A stretch of 14,766 nucleotides of DNA from CAZOKH01 sp964580315. Lineage in GTDB: Bacteria > Chloroflexota > Anaerolineae > Anaerolineales > Anaerolineaceae. Both the position numbers and the translations under genes were made by a program. A model generated the notes under the pieces. The model saw only the letters and a list, made by a program, of their open reading frames with translations, had not been told where the DNA came from and did no database searches. Position 1 is the stretch's first letter; every line of letters begins with the position of its first letter. Shown here one piece after another: positions 6,240 to 14,728 of the stretch. The stretch covers positions 1 to 14,766 of the forward strand of contig CAZOKH010000088.1 in the NCBI GenBank assembly GCA_964580315.1, in the 5' to 3' direction.

Positions 6240-7754
6240 ATGGACTTTTCTGAACTCGAAAAAAATCGCCTGGATAAAATTCTCAAAATGCGCGAACGCG
6301 GTGTTGAACCATATCCTACCCGCGCCAATGTCACCCACACCACGCAGGCTGCATTGCAAGCCTTTGAAAAGGCAGAAGCAACTGGTGAAAATACCCCGGT
6401 GGAAGTGACCCTGGCGGGACGGCTGCGGTCCACCCGCCCGATGGGCAAGGTGACCTTTGCGCATATTGAGGATGGGTGGGGGCGCTTGCAGCTATTCTTG
6501 CGTGTAAATGAGGTGGGGCAGGAACAAATGCAAGCCTTTCAGGAAGATTTCAACCTGGGCGATTTCATCGAGGCGACAGGCACCATGTTCCGCACCCGAA
6601 CCGGCGAAGCCACTTTGCATGTGCACAGCTTTCGCATGCTGGCCAAGGCGATTTTGCAATTGCCTGCCGCCAAAGATGAGGTGGTGGATGGAGAGGTGGT
6701 GCGCCATGCCACCCTGGCTGACCCCGAAGTGCGCTACCGCCAGCGCTATGCCGACCTGGCGGTAAATGCTGAAGTGCGCGAAATTTTCCGCGCCCGCGCC
6801 GCCACTGTGAAAGCCCTGCGCAATTTTTTGGACGACCGCGGTTTCCTGGAAGTTGAGACGCCCATTTTGCAGCCCATCTACGGCGGCGCGGCAGCCAAAC
6901 CGTTTGTCACCCATCACAACCAGTTGAAACAAGACCTGTACCTGCGCATTTCATTTGAGCTGTATTTGAAGCGCTTGCTGGTGGGCATGATCGACCGGGT
7001 GTATGAAATTGGCCGCGATTTTCGCAATGAAGGTGTCTCATTCAAACATAATCCCGAATTCACCCAGTTGGAGTTCTACTGGGCATACGCCGATTATTTG
7101 CAGGTGATGGAATTGACCGAGCAAATGGTGGCTTATGCCTGCGACCAGGTGTTGGGCAAGCGCATTGTTGTGTTTGATGGCAAAGAAATTGATTTCAACC
7201 CGCCGTGGCGCCGGTTGGAACTGCGCCAGTCGCTGGTGGATGCGGTTGGAATCGATATTTATGAACATCCCACCGCTGAGAGTCTCGAAGCCGCCATGCG
7301 CGCCAAAGGTCTCAAATTTAAACCCAATTCGCCGCGCGGCAAATTGATTGACGGCATGCTGGGTGACTTTGTGGAACCCAACCTGATTCAGCCCACCTTC
7401 CTGTATGATTATCCGCGCGACATTTCACCCCTGGCGAAAAGCAAACCAGGCAACCCGCAATTGGTGGAACGCTTTGAAGGCTTTGTGGGCGGCATGGAAT
7501 TGTGCAACGCCTTCACCGAATTAAACGATCCGCTGGACCAGGAGCAGCGCTTCCTGGAGATGGGACGCGCCTATGAAGAAGAAGATGAAGAGCGCCATCC
7601 CATGGATGAAGATTACCTGCGCGCCATGTCTTATGGCATGCCGCCTACCGGCGGATTTGGTATGGGAATTGACCGCCTGACCATGCTGCTGACCAACCGG
7701 CGCTCCATTCGTGAGGTGATCCTGTTCCCGCACTTGCGCGAACGGGAAGAATAA
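6240..7754 (+). CDS. lysS: Lysyl-tRNA synthetase, class II
   Basis: A 504-residue cytoplasmic enzyme that charges tRNA-Lys with lysine using ATP. The N-terminal OB-fold anticodon-binding domain (about 55-140) contains VTLAGRLRSTRPMGKVTFAHIEDG. The linker has DPEVRYRQRYADL, and the class II core begins about residue 170. Motif 1 is in the helix RAATVKALRNFLDDRGFLEVETPIL. Motif 2 is FRNEGVSFKHNPEFTQLEFY, with FRNEG at 261-265. Motif 3 is GFGMGIDRL at 472-480, close to the C-terminus. The usual APELYLK is SFELYLK here. Length is normal for LysRS. The start is placed at ATG 6240 because the next Met (17) would remove conserved N-terminal sequence. The ribosome site is weak (GTGAG about 12 nt upstream). 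No T-box leader is seen. Confidence 0.97.
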   Translation: MDFSELEKNRLDKILKMRERGVEPYPTRANVTHTTQAALQAFEKAEATGENTPVEVTLAGRLRSTRPMGKVTFAHIEDGWGRLQLFLRVNEVGQEQMQAFQEDFNLGDFIEATGTMFRTRTGEATLHVHSFRMLAKAILQLPAAKDEVVDGEVVRHATLADPEVRYRQRYADLAVNAEVREIFRARAATVKALRNFLDDRGFLEVETPILQPIYGGAAAKPFVTHHNQLKQDLYLRISFELYLKRLLVGMIDRVYEIGRDFRNEGVSFKHNPEFTQLEFYWAYADYLQVMELTEQMVAYACDQVLGKRIVVFDGKEIDFNPPWRRLELRQSLVDAVGIDIYEHPTAESLEAAMRAKGLKFKPNSPRGKLIDGMLGDFVEPNLIQPTFLYDYPRDISPLAKSKPGNPQLVERFEGFVGGMELCNAFTELNDPLDQEQRFLEMGRAYEEEDEERHPMDEDYLRAMSYGMPPTGGFGMGIDRLTMLLTNRRSIREVILFPHLREREE

Positions 7755-7782
7755 AGCAAGACAAAAAGAATACGCTTTTTGG

Positions 7783-7822
7783 ACAACCCGCAAACCATTG
7801 CTTGACATGCGGGTTGTTTTTT
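7783..7822 (+). terminator. Intrinsic terminator of lysS
   Basis: ACAACCCGCA (7783-7792) and TGCGGGTTGT (7808-7817) form a perfect 10-bp stem with a 15-nt loop. TTTTTT (7817-7822) starts at the last stem base. It begins 29 nt after the lysS stop codon. Its loop contains the -35 box of the next promoter. Confidence 0.9.
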
Positions 7823-7830
7823 ATTAAGAT
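7802..7830 (+). promoter_or_regulatory. Promoter of the secreted protease gene, embedded in the lysS terminator
   Basis: A perfect TTGACA (7802-7807) in the terminator loop, a 17-nt spacer and TAAGAT (7825-7830, four of six) form a good sigma70-type promoter. The predicted start near 7837 gives a leader of about 110 nt. Confidence 0.6.
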
Positions 7831-7839
7831 ATTTTTGGT

Positions 7840-7860
7840 AGGTTTATTAAAATTAAACCT
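7840..7860 (+). other. Hairpin at the 5' end of the protease mRNA
   Basis: AGGTTTA (7840-7846) and TAAACCT (7854-7860) form a 7-bp stem with a 7-nt loop, starting about three nt after the predicted transcription start. There is no T run after it, so it may stabilise the 5' end. The remaining 85 nt to the gene show no clear structure, only a T-rich stretch. Confidence 0.45.
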
Positions 7861-7945
7861 GTTCCAATTAAGTTTTTCCTGTTGGTCATCTCAGGGGGGC
7901 GTTTGTTTTTTTCTTTAGCCGGATATTGATAATAGGAGGAGAATT

Positions 7946-9706
7946 ATGAAAAATTGGAAGGTGTTGTTTTTCCCGTTGGTCGTATTTCTAATTGTCTCCA
8001 TAGCCTGTGGACCACTTTCATCCAAAGAGACTGATACACCAGAAGAAGAACCAGTTGAAGAGGTTGAACCTTTACCCGAAGAAGAAACCGATGTTGAAGA
8101 AGGGGAAGTGACAGAGGAAGAAGCTCCAGAGGAAGAATCTGCTGGCGGGGCAATTAACAGCCTGGCTGATGCGCAACAAGCGGTGGTGCGCATTACCACC
8201 CAGGGCGCCTATGAATATCCGGACGGAAAATTTGAAGAAGGATTCACCGGCAGCGGGTTTGTGATTGACCCCACCGGCATCATCGTCACCAATAACCATG
8301 TGGTGGCAGGCGCTGCTTTGATTGATGTGTATTTCAGCGATGACGAAACGCCGCACCGCGCCCGGATGTTGGGGGTCTCAGAATGTTCTGATGTGGCTTT
8401 GATTAAGATTGACGGAGAAGATTTGCCCTACCTGGAATGGTATGAAGGAGAAGTTGAACTGGGAATGGGTGTGTATTCCCTGGGATACCCACTGGGAGAC
8501 CCGGAATATACCCAGCACCAGGGTACCATTTCCAAGCGATCATCGACACCCACATTGAGCAAAACCGATGTCAGTGAAGCCTTTGAGCATGACGCCATTG
8601 TCAATCCGGGCAGTTCGGGCGGCCCGCTGGTGACCGAAGATGGCAAAGTGGTGGGTATTAATTATGCCAGTGACAAGTCCACCAGCCAATCGTGGGCCAT
8701 CACCTATAAGGAAGTCAAATCCATTCTTGAGGAGTTAAAAGAGGGAAATGATGTCCTTTCACTGGGTATTAATGGTGAAACCTGGTTGTTTGAGGACGGT
8801 TCATCGGGCATGTGGGTCTATTCAGTGGCTTCCGGCTCTGTGGCAGACAAGACCGGTTTGAAGGCCGGTGATTTTGTGATGGAGCTTGAAGGTATTCAGC
8901 TTGGCAAGAAGGGCAACATGTCGGAATATTGCGGCATTTTGCGCAGCAAAGGGCTCGATTCAACCATTGGCGTCAAAGTTTACCGCCTGAAAACGGATGA
9001 AATTCTGGAAGGTCAATTCAACGGGCGTGAACTGGAAGCGACCGGCAGCGGCGGCGAAACCACTCAGACTACTACTGAGGATGATAGCGAGCAGGCTGAT
9101 GAGGGTGGTGAAGGCGGCGAATGGATCGAATTTGTGGCCGCCGGCGACAAGAGCAAATCTTTTGTGAGCATGTCGGGAAACACCCTGGTGTTTGAATTGC
9201 CGTCTGCTGAAACCTATTCTTATGTTTTTCTGGATGGGCCGGTATATGATGATGTTATGGTAACCGCCAGCGCCAAAATGATCAGGGGCGGCGCCAACGC
9301 TGTGGCGGTGATTTGCCGCGCTTCAGATGCGGGCTGGTATGAACTGCGTTTGAATATCAACGGTCAATACACCGGTTCATACGAGGTATATCGTTATGAT
9401 CCCATCTTGAAAGAGCGCAAGCAAAACCCCTATGTGAATTTGTTGAAAGGTTATGAACGGATTAATTCCGTCAATATTAAGAACGGCGTGAACTCAATCA
9501 ACAATTTCGGCATCTCCTGCGTTGGCGATGAAATCACCCTGTATATCAACAGCGATTCGATGGAAGAGGTTCGAAATGAACCCATCGTGATTACAGATAG
9601 TGTCTTAACATCAGGGTCCATCGGTGTGGCTTCCATGTCTTATGGCAATGGATCCATCCAGAATGAGTTTGACACCAATGCCATGTATGTGACGGAAGTG
9701 GAATAG
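7946..9706 (+). CDS. Trypsin-like serine protease lipoprotein with PDZ and C-terminal beta-sandwich-like domain
   Basis: A 586-residue exported protein. Residues 1-20 are a hydrophobic signal with Cys21 in IVSIAC, a probable but non-ideal lipobox (Ser at -3). A very acidic Glu/Pro/Thr linker (about 27-66) follows. The S1 protease domain (about 70-265) has the full triad: His118 in TNNHVV, Asp149 in SDVALIKID, and Ser224 in NPGSSGGPLV. A PDZ domain (about 272-350) makes it HtrA/Deg-like. A second acidic Thr/Gly/Glu linker (about 366-391) leads to a domain of about 190 residues (AVAVICRASDAGWYELRLN...GDEITLYINSDSM...SGSIGVASMSYG). That pattern resembles LamG/DUF1080 carbohydrate-binding-like jelly rolls; I infer a binding role. 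It probably acts outside the membrane on misfolded or exogenous protein. GGAGG lies 6 nt before the ATG. It has its own promoter and terminator, so it is monocistronic. Confidence 0.92.
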   Translation: MKNWKVLFFPLVVFLIVSIACGPLSSKETDTPEEEPVEEVEPLPEEETDVEEGEVTEEEAPEEESAGGAINSLADAQQAVVRITTQGAYEYPDGKFEEGFTGSGFVIDPTGIIVTNNHVVAGAALIDVYFSDDETPHRARMLGVSECSDVALIKIDGEDLPYLEWYEGEVELGMGVYSLGYPLGDPEYTQHQGTISKRSSTPTLSKTDVSEAFEHDAIVNPGSSGGPLVTEDGKVVGINYASDKSTSQSWAITYKEVKSILEELKEGNDVLSLGINGETWLFEDGSSGMWVYSVASGSVADKTGLKAGDFVMELEGIQLGKKGNMSEYCGILRSKGLDSTIGVKVYRLKTDEILEGQFNGRELEATGSGGETTQTTTEDDSEQADEGGEGGEWIEFVAAGDKSKSFVSMSGNTLVFELPSAETYSYVFLDGPVYDDVMVTASAKMIRGGANAVAVICRASDAGWYELRLNINGQYTGSYEVYRYDPILKERKQNPYVNLLKGYERINSVNIKNGVNSINNFGISCVGDEITLYINSDSMEEVRNEPIVITDSVLTSGSIGVASMSYGNGSIQNEFDTNAMYVTEVE

Positions 9707-9739
9707 CGACTAATTGTTTCACAAGAAAGTTTAGCAATC

Positions 9740-9775
9740 AACTGCCCTGCTGTACTCACGGCGGGGCAGTTTTTT
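9740..9775 (+). terminator. Intrinsic terminator of the protease gene
   Basis: AACTGCCCTGC (9740-9750) pairs with GCGGGGCAGTT (9761-9771) over 11 bp with one T-G wobble and a 10-nt loop, followed by a T run to 9775. It lies 33 nt past the stop codon. Confidence 0.9.
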
Positions 9776-9809
9776 ATGTAATCCACAAATGCTGTGCTCC
9801 CTGGTGAGA

Positions 9810-9841
9810 TTGGAATCGCTTGATGATAAAAAAAGTATAAA
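9810..9841 (+). promoter_or_regulatory. Weak candidate promoter of the kinase/HD-GYP operon
   Basis: TATAAA (9836-9841) is a good -10. The best -35, TTGGAA (9810-9815), is 20 nt away, longer than optimal. The predicted start near 9848 would exclude the upstream alternative start at 9789 and supports translation from ATG 9906. Confidence 0.3.
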
Positions 9842-9905
9842 AACCTCTATATGGGTTTTCTTTATCCGTTTATCTTTGCTATATTTGATTTATCAGGGAG
9901 AAACC

Positions 9906-12900
9906 ATGTTTCAGTTTTTTAATTTTCCGGTCATCATCATGCTGGCAGCAACACTCATTGCATTGCGTGTTGCTTATTATGCCTGGCAAAGACGTGAAGC
10001 CCAGGGCGGATTGCGCTTTTTTTTGCTGATGTTGATGATTGCGCTGTGGGCGCTGGCAGCAGCAGGCGAGCATGCTGCTGAATCAATGGCATGGAAGATA
10101 TGGTGGTCAAAAATATCTTATATTGGCATTGTTGGCGCCGCACCACTTTGGCTGTTGTTTGCTGCACAATATACGCAATCGTTGAAATGGTTTCAACGCG
10201 AGAGAAATATGCTCTTCTGGATTATTCCGACCCTGGTTTTGGGAATGGTATTTACCAACGACCGCTTTGGGTTGATCTGGCCTTCGATTACCCGGTCGGG
10301 AGATGAGGCTGGATACTGGTTGATTTATGACCATGGGCCGGGATTCTGGATTCACACAGTTTATTCTTATTTATTAGTATTGTTGGGTATGTATTTGTTG
10401 GCGCGCTTTTCACTGCGTGCACACCAGTTTTACCGCAGGCAGGCAATTATCCTGGTTTTCTCAATCATTATTGCCTGGGCGGCAAATATATTTTATTTAT
10501 TAGGTTTTAATCCCTGGCATGGTTTAGATTTGACCCCTTTTACCTTTGCCATTACGGGAGGAATTCTCGCCTGGGGCTTAAATCGATTTCAAGTGTTCCA
10601 ACTGGTCCCGGTGGCGCGTGATTCATTAATTGAGAATATGCATGATGGTGTGGTTGTGCTTAGCCTGGATGGATGCCTGGTGGACATTAACCCGGCTGCC
10701 AGGACCATGCTGCGCTGTAATGAAAAAGCCCATATTGGGCAACCGATTCAGGAAGTTTTTCCGGACTGGTTTGGCGATTTTCTCAACAAACACAAAGCTG
10801 AATCGCAGCGTCAAGAAATTGAACTGGGGGATTCAAGCTGGGTAGAAATGATTGTCTCTCCATTCATGGATACAAGTGGGAAATATGAAGGACAATTAAT
10901 TATGCTGCGTGAAATTACCGAGCGTAAACTTGCTGAAAATGAATTGGCTTACCGGGCGGCATTTGAGCAGGAATTGATGCAGCTTTCTGCTGAATTTGTG
11001 CAAACATCTGCTTCAGAGACGGATAGTGTTTTCAACATGGCATTGGAGCGCATCGGAAAATTTTGTGAGGTAGATCGATCGTATATATTTGTGTTTGATC
11101 TGGATGAAAAAACCATGACCAACACGTACGAATGGTGCGCCGAAGGTATCACGCCGGAAATGGATAATTTGCAGGATATTCCCTGCAGCCTGATTCCGCA
11201 GTGGATGACCACATTGCACCGTTTTGAGAATATTCACATTCCACTTGTATCGGCTTTGCCTGAAAGTTGGCGGGAGGAACGGAATATTTTAGAGCCCCAG
11301 GGCATTCAATCGCTGGTTGTGGTCCCAATTGTTTTCTCAAATGTCTTGCTGGGCTTTGCCGGTTTTGATTCAGTTCGTGTGAGCAGGAAATGGAAACCGG
11401 AAGAAATTCAATTGCTGCGCATTTTGGGAAATCTTTTTGCCGGGGCATTGCACCGCACCAGGGTGGAAAACACACTGGTGCAAACCAACCAGCAATTAAT
11501 TGAATCGATCTCGCTGGCGAATGAAATGACCATCCGGGCAGAAGCTGCCAACATTGCAAAAAGCCAGTTCCTGGCCAATATGAGCCACGAAATTCGCACT
11601 CCCATGAACGGTGTGGTGGGAATGACCAGTTTGCTTCTGCAGACCAATCTGACGTCTGAACAGCGTCGTTTTGCTGAAACCATTCGCATCAGTGCCGAGT
11701 CGCTGTTGGAAATCATCAACGACGCCCTGGATTTCTCAAAGATTGAAGCCGGCAAAATGGAGATGGAAACCATTGAATTCAATCTTCCTTTGCTTATCGA
11801 GGAAGTGTGTGATGTTCTGGGGTACCGGGCGCAAGAAAAGGGATTGGAACTGGCGTTCTGGATTTCTCATCAAATTCCGGAACGCTTGAAAGGCGACCCA
11901 ACCCGCATTCGTCAGGTATTGAACAATTTAATTGGTAATTCAATCAAGTTCACCAAGCGTGGTGAAATCTTGCTGATGGTGGATTTGAAAAAGATTGACA
12001 ATCAAAGAGCCACCCTCTACTTTGAAATAAAAGATACCGGTATTGGAATTCCAAGAGAAAAAATAACCGGATTGTTTCAGCCATTTGTGCAAACCGATGC
12101 TGCCACTTTTCGTTATTACGGCGGAACGGGACTGGGGTTATCGATTTCAAAGAGAATTGTGGAAATGATGCAGGGAGAAATTGGGGTTGAGAGTGAAGAA
12201 AACAGCGGTTCGCTTTTCTGGTTCACCGTCCAATTGGGCTTAATCTCCGAAATCAAACCCGCCGAAACCGGGCAGGATGAGAGTTTATCTTCGCTGCATG
12301 TGCTGGTGGTGGATGATAATGCCACCCAGCGCGTGTTGTTTGCCAAAGAGTTATCGCATTATCAGTGTCCGTATACGCTGGCAGCCAGCGCCAATTCGGC
12401 AATGGATTACCTTATGCATCAAGTTGATCATCCTCCTTTTCAAATGGTGCTGGTCGATGAATCGCTGCCGGATATGAAAGGCATTAAGCTGGCAAAAATG
12501 ATCCACGACCAACCGGAATTGGCGTCCACAAAAATCATTTTGATGGCCGCGGGGAATAAATCGATTGATGAGCAAACCGTTCGTGAAGTTGGATTGTTTG
12601 CGGTGATAAAAAAACCGGTTCACTGGCGCGAGTTGTATCGTTTTCTTGTCCTGGTAAACAGCGACATGCATGAAGATTGGGAAGCCTGGATGACGCCCCA
12701 TTCATCTGAAGTTGATAAGAATTCGAAGCTCGAACTTTATGAAAATATAAAAATCTTGCTGGCTGAAGATAATGCCATCAACCAGGAAGTTGCCACCACC
12801 ATGCTGCGAAGGAAAGGCATAGAGGTGGACACAGCGCATAACGGCGCGGAAGCGGTTGCCATGCTGGAGAAGAATTTGTATGACCTGGTGTTAATGGATG

Positions 12901-13556
12901 TGCAAATGCCCGAAATGGACGGCATTCAGGCCACCCGCATTGTGCGCGATCCAACCTCATCAGTGTTGAACCATCACATTCCCATAATAGCCATGACGGC
13001 CAATGCCATGCGGCGCGACCAGGAGTATTGTTTGAGTGTTGGCATGGATGATTTCATTGCCAAGCCTTTTGACATTCACAAGTTGTTGGACAAGGTGCTC
13101 GTATGGAGTGCTGCTGGAAAGAAAAATGCGCCTGAACAAACTGACCGGTTGTCAAATCACGAGAACGTTGCGGTCACAATTCCTGTAATGGTGGAGCCCA
13201 CCCCTACCGACGGCCCCATCCATTTTGAAGCGTTGTGCCAGCGGGTGATGAATGACCGTGAAATGGCGCTCGATCTCATCCAGCGGGCAACCGATTTTTT
13301 AAAAAATGATTTAAACGATGCCGAGCAAGCCTTGCAAGAAAATGACTTTGACCGGTTGGGTAAAATTGCCCATAAGGTAAAAGGGACTGCCGGAACATTG
13401 TCTGCTGAACCGCTGCGCAAGACCTGCGAGCAATTGGAGCAGGCTGCCCACTCAGCCGAAAGGGCCGAAATTTCGGCCGGTGTTCAACAATTGCGGGAAC
13501 AAATTCAAGCATTCTGGGAGGCTGCTGTATTATTAATTGATACAGAAAAAGCCTGA
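9906..13556 (+). CDS. Hybrid histidine kinase: 7TM-PAS-GAF-HisKA-HATPase-REC-REC-HPt
   Basis: A 1216-residue membrane kinase. About 5-230 is an N-terminal seven-helix membrane region of the HisKA_7TM type. A PAS domain (about 236-345) and a GAF domain (about 355-515) follow. The HisKA phosphoacceptor is His561 in MSHEIRTPMNG. The HATPase domain has NLIGNSIKFT, DTGIGIP and GGTGLGLSISKRIVEMMQG. REC1 (about 797-915) has VVDDN, Asp851 and KKP, but the usual Thr/Ser is Ala (ILMAAG). REC2 (about 945-1065) is complete, with LLAEDN, Asp998 in LMDVQMPEMDG, IIAMTAN and KPF. The HPt domain (about 1100-1200) has His1156 in IAHKVKGTAGTL. It should carry a His-Asp-His relay to a separate regulator, most likely the next gene 33 nt downstream. 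The frame is open from ATG 9789, but that adds 39 residues over promoter-like DNA; ATG 9906 has GGGAG 5 nt upstream and starts just before the first helix. Confidence 0.95.
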   Translation: MFQFFNFPVIIMLAATLIALRVAYYAWQRREAQGGLRFFLLMLMIALWALAAAGEHAAESMAWKIWWSKISYIGIVGAAPLWLLFAAQYTQSLKWFQRERNMLFWIIPTLVLGMVFTNDRFGLIWPSITRSGDEAGYWLIYDHGPGFWIHTVYSYLLVLLGMYLLARFSLRAHQFYRRQAIILVFSIIIAWAANIFYLLGFNPWHGLDLTPFTFAITGGILAWGLNRFQVFQLVPVARDSLIENMHDGVVVLSLDGCLVDINPAARTMLRCNEKAHIGQPIQEVFPDWFGDFLNKHKAESQRQEIELGDSSWVEMIVSPFMDTSGKYEGQLIMLREITERKLAENELAYRAAFEQELMQLSAEFVQTSASETDSVFNMALERIGKFCEVDRSYIFVFDLDEKTMTNTYEWCAEGITPEMDNLQDIPCSLIPQWMTTLHRFENIHIPLVSALPESWREERNILEPQGIQSLVVVPIVFSNVLLGFAGFDSVRVSRKWKPEEIQLLRILGNLFAGALHRTRVENTLVQTNQQLIESISLANEMTIRAEAANIAKSQFLANMSHEIRTPMNGVVGMTSLLLQTNLTSEQRRFAETIRISAESLLEIINDALDFSKIEAGKMEMETIEFNLPLLIEEVCDVLGYRAQEKGLELAFWISHQIPERLKGDPTRIRQVLNNLIGNSIKFTKRGEILLMVDLKKIDNQRATLYFEIKDTGIGIPREKITGLFQPFVQTDAATFRYYGGTGLGLSISKRIVEMMQGEIGVESEENSGSLFWFTVQLGLISEIKPAETGQDESLSSLHVLVVDDNATQRVLFAKELSHYQCPYTLAASANSAMDYLMHQVDHPPFQMVLVDESLPDMKGIKLAKMIHDQPELASTKIILMAAGNKSIDEQTVREVGLFAVIKKPVHWRELYRFLVLVNSDMHEDWEAWMTPHSSEVDKNSKLELYENIKILLAEDNAINQEVATTMLRRKGIEVDTAHNGAEAVAMLEKNLYDLVLMDVQMPEMDGIQATRIVRDPTSSVLNHHIPIIAMTANAMRRDQEYCLSVGMDDFIAKPFDIHKLLDKVLVWSAAGKKNAPEQTDRLSNHENVAVTIPVMVEPTPTDGPIHFEALCQRVMNDREMALDLIQRATDFLKNDLNDAEQALQENDFDRLGKIAHKVKGTAGTLSAEPLRKTCEQLEQAAHSAERAEISAGVQQLREQIQAFWEAAVLLIDTEKA

Positions 13557-13589
13557 AAAGGGTGGAAAACCCGGAAAGAAAGTGTTGCC

Positions 13590-14597
13590 ATGAAAATACT
13601 GGTTGTCGATGATGATGAAATTTCTCTGGCTGTTGCGAAAAAAGTGCTCATGAGCGGTGGTCACGAAGTGGTGTTGGCAAGCAACGGAGAGATGGCGCTA
13701 AACCTGATGAGCAAAGAAAACCTCCAGATCGTCATCTCGGATTGGAATATGCCGACTTTGGATGGGCTGGAGCTTTGCAAACGCATTCGCGCCAACTCGA
13801 TTTTGGGATATACCTACATTATCATAGTCACCGCTCGCAGCAGCAAGGATGATTTGCTGACCGGGTTATCGGCAGGCGCTGATGATTACATTGCCAAACC
13901 GTTTGAACCGGCTGAATTGCTGCTGCGCGTGCGCAATGCGGAACGGATTCTATCCTATGAAACCACTTCGCTCACGCTGCTCAGCCTGGCGAAGCTGGCA
14001 GAATCAAAAGATACCGACACGGGCAATCACCTGGAACGTATTCGCGCCTATGCACGGCTGCTGGCAGAGCAGATCATGAAATATGATCTGCCGCAGTTGA
14101 ATCTCTCTCCCAATTTTCCCGATTTTATGTATCAAACCAGCCCGCTGCACGATATTGGCAAAGTGGGCATTCCGGATTATGTGCTATTGAAACCAGGGCA
14201 TTTGAACGAATCTGAATGGGCGGTCATGAAACAGCACACCGAAATTGGGGCAAAGACGCTGGAAGATGTGCTAAAGAAGTATCCCAACGCTGAATTTCTA
14301 CGCATTGCTCGCGATATTGCCTGGTCGCACCATGAACGCTGGGACGGCACGGGGTATCCGCGCGGGCTGAAAGGGGAAGAAATTCCATTAAGCGCCAGGA
14401 TTGTAGCCCTGGCCGATGTGTATGATGCTCTTACCATGAAACGGGTCTACAAAGCTGCGCTGTCGCATGAAGTGGCGCGCGGGATCCTCTCGGATGGCGA
14501 TGGAAAACATTTTGACCCGCTGGTGTACCGCGCCTTTCTCGACACCGAAGAACAATTTAAAGCCATTCGCGAAGAACTGTCGAGCGAATTGGAATAA
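13590..14597 (+). CDS. Response regulator with HD-GYP c-di-GMP phosphodiesterase domain (RpfG-like)
   Basis: A 335-residue two-domain protein. The receiver domain (about 1-120) has VVDDDE, phosphoacceptor Asp51 in VISDWNMPTLDG, Thr81 and Lys103 in AKPF. The HD-GYP domain (about 125-320) has the HD pair His187-Asp188 in SPLHDIGKVGIPD. It also has HHERWDGTGYPRGLKGEEIPLSARIVALADVYDAL, with His247-His248 and the GYP at 255-257. This family hydrolyses cyclic di-GMP to pGpG or GMP at a metal centre, and all the motif residues I can check are intact. It is probably co-transcribed with the hybrid kinase (33 nt gap, no terminator between) and is the natural acceptor for that kinase's HPt domain. The ribosome site is weak (purine-rich GGAAAGAAAG, 7 nt or more from the ATG). 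No DNA-binding domain is present. No clear hairpin terminator follows; 14630-14638 is T-rich without a stem. Confidence 0.95.
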   Translation: MKILVVDDDEISLAVAKKVLMSGGHEVVLASNGEMALNLMSKENLQIVISDWNMPTLDGLELCKRIRANSILGYTYIIIVTARSSKDDLLTGLSAGADDYIAKPFEPAELLLRVRNAERILSYETTSLTLLSLAKLAESKDTDTGNHLERIRAYARLLAEQIMKYDLPQLNLSPNFPDFMYQTSPLHDIGKVGIPDYVLLKPGHLNESEWAVMKQHTEIGAKTLEDVLKKYPNAEFLRIARDIAWSHHERWDGTGYPRGLKGEEIPLSARIVALADVYDALTMKRVYKAALSHEVARGILSDGDGKHFDPLVYRAFLDTEEQFKAIREELSSELE

Positions 14598-14678
14598 AAG
14601 TCGATTTCCTGCCAGATCATCCCTATCATCTCTTTTTTTACACACCTCCACAGCACCAGTACCGGTATGTGGAAAGGT

Positions 14679-14687
14679 TGGTATAAT
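14679..14687 (+). promoter_or_regulatory. Extended -10 promoter of the last gene
   Basis: TGG followed by a perfect TATAAT (14682-14687) forms an extended -10 element. No good -35 is found 17 nt upstream. A 6-bp inverted repeat TCCACA/TGTGGA (14647-14652, 14668-14673) overlaps the -35 region and might be an operator, weakly supported. The predicted start near 14694 leaves a 35-nt leader. Confidence 0.6.
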
Positions 14688-14728
14688 GGAGCGCGCAATA
14701 TTTTTAAGAAAAAAACAGGTTTAAGACT

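Noticed and set aside
9789..9905. 39-residue N-terminal extension of the hybrid kinase
   Set aside because: It starts 14 nt after the previous gene's terminator, lacks a ribosome site and covers the probable promoter. ATG 9906 has a good site.
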